From Lysobacter sp. (GTDB lineage Bacteria; Pseudomonadota; Gammaproteobacteria; Xanthomonadales; Xanthomonadaceae): DNA of 64,000 bases. The DNA lies in contig JASLDW010000032.1 in the NCBI GenBank assembly GCA_030151365.1, positions 49,170 to 113,169 of the forward strand, written 5' to 3'. Each line of letters starts with the position of its first letter. Position 1 is the stretch's first letter. Of this stretch, positions 62,526 through 64,000 are shown piece after piece. The notes below the pieces were generated by a model. It did no database searches, was not told where the DNA came from, and saw only the letters and a program-made list of their open reading frames with translations. The position numbers and the translations under genes were made by a program.

Positions 62526-62550
62526 GCCGCGAACCGTTCAGGTTCGCGGC
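62526..62550 (-). terminator. Hairpin after prfC
   Basis: Perfect 10-bp stem GCCGCGAACC/GGTTCGCGGC with a five-base loop just past the prfC stop; tail GTTTC is short, so termination strength is uncertain. Confidence 0.65.
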
Positions 62551-62556
62551 ACGCCG

Positions 62557-64000
62557 TCAATCGATGCGGCTGGCGTGCGCGTGCTCACGGGTGGCCAGGA
62601 AGGTCACGCCCGGTGCGCGCTCCTCGGCAAGTTGCAGGTTGACGCGCGTCGGTGCGAGGTAGACCAGCTGGCCAGCGGCATCGAGCGCGAGGTTGTTGGC
62701 GTTCTTCTCGCGGAATTCCTCGAGTTTCTTCGCATCGTGGCAGCGGATCCAGCGCGCGGTGGCGATCTGCACATTCTCGAAGATCGCTTCGACGCCGTAC
62801 TCGTCCTTGAGTCGATAGGCAACGACGTCGAACTGCAGCATGCCGACCGCGCCGAGGATGAGGTCGTTCGACATCAGCGGGCGGAAGAACTGGGTCGCGC
62901 CTTCCTCCGACAACTGCGCCAGCCCCTTCTGCAGTTGCTTGAGCTTGAGCGGATCGCGCAGGCGCGCGCGGCGGAACAGTTCCGGGGCGAAGTTGGGGAT
63001 GCCGGTGAAGCTGATCGATTCGCCCTCGCTGAAGGTGTCGCCGATCGAGATGGTGCCGTGGTTGTGCAGGCCGATCACGTCGCCGGGCCACGCGTCTTCG
63101 GCGATCTCGCGGTCGCTTGCCATGAAGGTGAGCGCGTTGGCGAGCTTCTGCTCCTTGCCGGTGCGGACGTGGAAGGCCTTCATGCCGGCGCTGAAGCGGC
63201 CGGAGCAGATGCGCATGAACGCCACGCGGTCGCGGTGCTGCGGATCCATGTTGGCCTGGATCTTGAACACGAAGCCGGTGAGCTTGTCTTCGTCCGGTTG
63301 CACGTCGCGGCTGGTGGTGGCGCGCGGCAGGGGCGAAGGCGCGTGCTCGACGAAGAAGTCGAGCAGCGGCTGCACGCCGAAGTTGTTGACGGCCGATCCG
63401 AAGAACACCGGCGCCTGTTCGCCACGCAGGTAGGCATCGCGGTCGAACGGATGCGAGGCGCCTTCGACCAGCTCCAGTTCGTCGCGCAGGGCAGCGAGCA
63501 TGTCGGCGCCGATGGCGGCTTCCACGCCGGGAGCGTCGATCGACGGGAAGATGGTGGAATCCTGGCGGGTGAAGTTCTTGCCGGCCTCGTACAGGTGCAC
63601 TTCGCCGCTGACGAGGTGGACCACGCCCTTCAGGCGCTGTCCCATGCCGATCGGCCATGTCACCGGCGCGCACTGGATCTTCAGCACGCTCTCGATTTCG
63701 TCGAGCAGTTCGATCGGGTCCTTGCCCTCGCGATCGAGCTTGTTGATGAAAGTCATGATCGGGGTGTCACGCAGGCGGCACACTTCCATCAGCTTGATCG
63801 TGCGTTCCTCGACGCCCTTGGCGACGTCGATCACCATCAGCGCGCTGTCGACCGCGGTAAGCACGCGATAGGTGTCCTCGCCGAAGTCGGCGTGGCCGGG
63901 GGTGTCGAGCAGGTTGACGATGCTGCCTTCGTACGGGAACTGCATCACCGACGACGTCACCGAGATGCCGCGTTCCTTTTCCAGCGCCATCCAGTCGGAC
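62557..64000 (-). CDS. prfC: Peptide chain release factor 3, N-terminus off window
   Basis: GTPase that recycles RF1/RF2 after termination. In the window: the end of switch I (SDWMALEKERGISVTSSVMQFPY), G3 LLDTPGHADFGEDTYR, G4 FINKLDREG, the RF3-specific region YEAGKNFTRQD, domain II (GFVFKIQANMDPQHRDRVAFMRI) and domain III (GAVGMLQFDVVAYRLKDEYGVEAIFE). About 480 residues are visible; the first ~50 with the P-loop lie beyond 64000. The spacing and MEKxRGIS-like text separate it from EF-G. Confidence 0.96.
   Translation of the reverse strand, partial: SDWMALEKERGISVTSSVMQFPYEGSIVNLLDTPGHADFGEDTYRVLTAVDSALMVIDVAKGVEERTIKLMEVCRLRDTPIMTFINKLDREGKDPIELLDEIESVLKIQCAPVTWPIGMGQRLKGVVHLVSGEVHLYEAGKNFTRQDSTIFPSIDAPGVEAAIGADMLAALRDELELVEGASHPFDRDAYLRGEQAPVFFGSAVNNFGVQPLLDFFVEHAPSPLPRATTSRDVQPDEDKLTGFVFKIQANMDPQHRDRVAFMRICSGRFSAGMKAFHVRTGKEQKLANALTFMASDREIAEDAWPGDVIGLHNHGTISIGDTFSEGESISFTGIPNFAPELFRRARLRDPLKLKQLQKGLAQLSEEGATQFFRPLMSNDLILGAVGMLQFDVVAYRLKDEYGVEAIFENVQIATARWIRCHDAKKLEEFREKNANNLALDAAGQLVYLAPTRVNLQLAEERAPGVTFLATREHAHASRID

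Overview
The window is GC-rich bacterial chromosome and looks like a gamma-proteobacterium of the Xanthomonadaceae/Lysobacteraceae (Lysobacter, Luteimonas or a relative; the genus cannot be fixed from the sequence). Pointers are two Oar-type TonB-dependent receptors, a GDSL autotransporter esterase, a GTP-dependent PEP carboxykinase, a VgrR/VgrS-like two-component pair, an S-adenosylhomocysteine (SAH) riboswitch on ahcY, a lysine-rich histone-H1-like protein and a perfect Clp/CRP-type box. Most of it is ordinary core genome. No prophage, insertion sequence or CRISPR array was seen.

Layout. 1-5.9 kb (mostly minus): truncated M28 peptidase, mscL, FAH-family hydrolase, small Rieske protein, then the overlapping set thiS-thiG-trmB-SLC13 permease. 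6-11.5 kb (plus): GDSL autotransporter, tRNA-Gly(CCC), a RimK-associated protease-like gene with rimK, and a response regulator/histidine kinase pair. 11.5-25.3 kb: ilvE and the methionine/SAM cycle (metF, ahcY, metK), interleaved with a serine hydrolase, an EF-G paralogue and an AT-richer accessory island holding a secreted RHS protein and a small overlapping membrane protein. 25.5-32.2 kb: ornithine-lipid-synthase-like acyltransferase with an LpxH-like phosphoesterase, dusB, a nucleoside permease, a Gdt1-type Mn exporter behind a yybP-ykoY riboswitch, and an aldo/keto reductase. 32.2-39.6 kb: sigma factor/membrane protein/PDZ operon, qmcA-nfeD-lipoprotein, gcvT-gcvH and the H1-like gene. 39.7-49.6 kb: serine hydrolase, GDPD, ATP/ADP-translocase-like carrier, phosphoesterase, and fadE divergent from tetR-pckG. 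49.9-57.4 kb: tandem Oar-like receptors and an outer-membrane-like protein. 57.5-64 kb: hslO, mtgA, CBS protein, hemolysin-III protein, AsmA-like protein and truncated prfC.

How parts work together. metF, ahcY and metK are separate transcription units, but their promoters share a 26-bp inverted-repeat element, which suggests one regulator of the SAM cycle; ahcY also carries an SAH riboswitch. The TetR gene lies divergent to fadE and 10 bp before pckG, which would couple fatty-acid oxidation to gluconeogenesis. The two receptors and the neighbouring outer-membrane-like gene share an upstream TTGTTAA-type element.

The most striking candidate for something new is the RHS island. The RHS protein has a Sec signal, and its variable C-terminal tip begins with what looks like a double-glycine (class II bacteriocin / microcin V type) leader motif followed by a GxxxG-rich hydrophobic stretch. 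A 74-residue two-helix membrane protein overlapping the RHS stop codon is the obvious candidate immunity protein.
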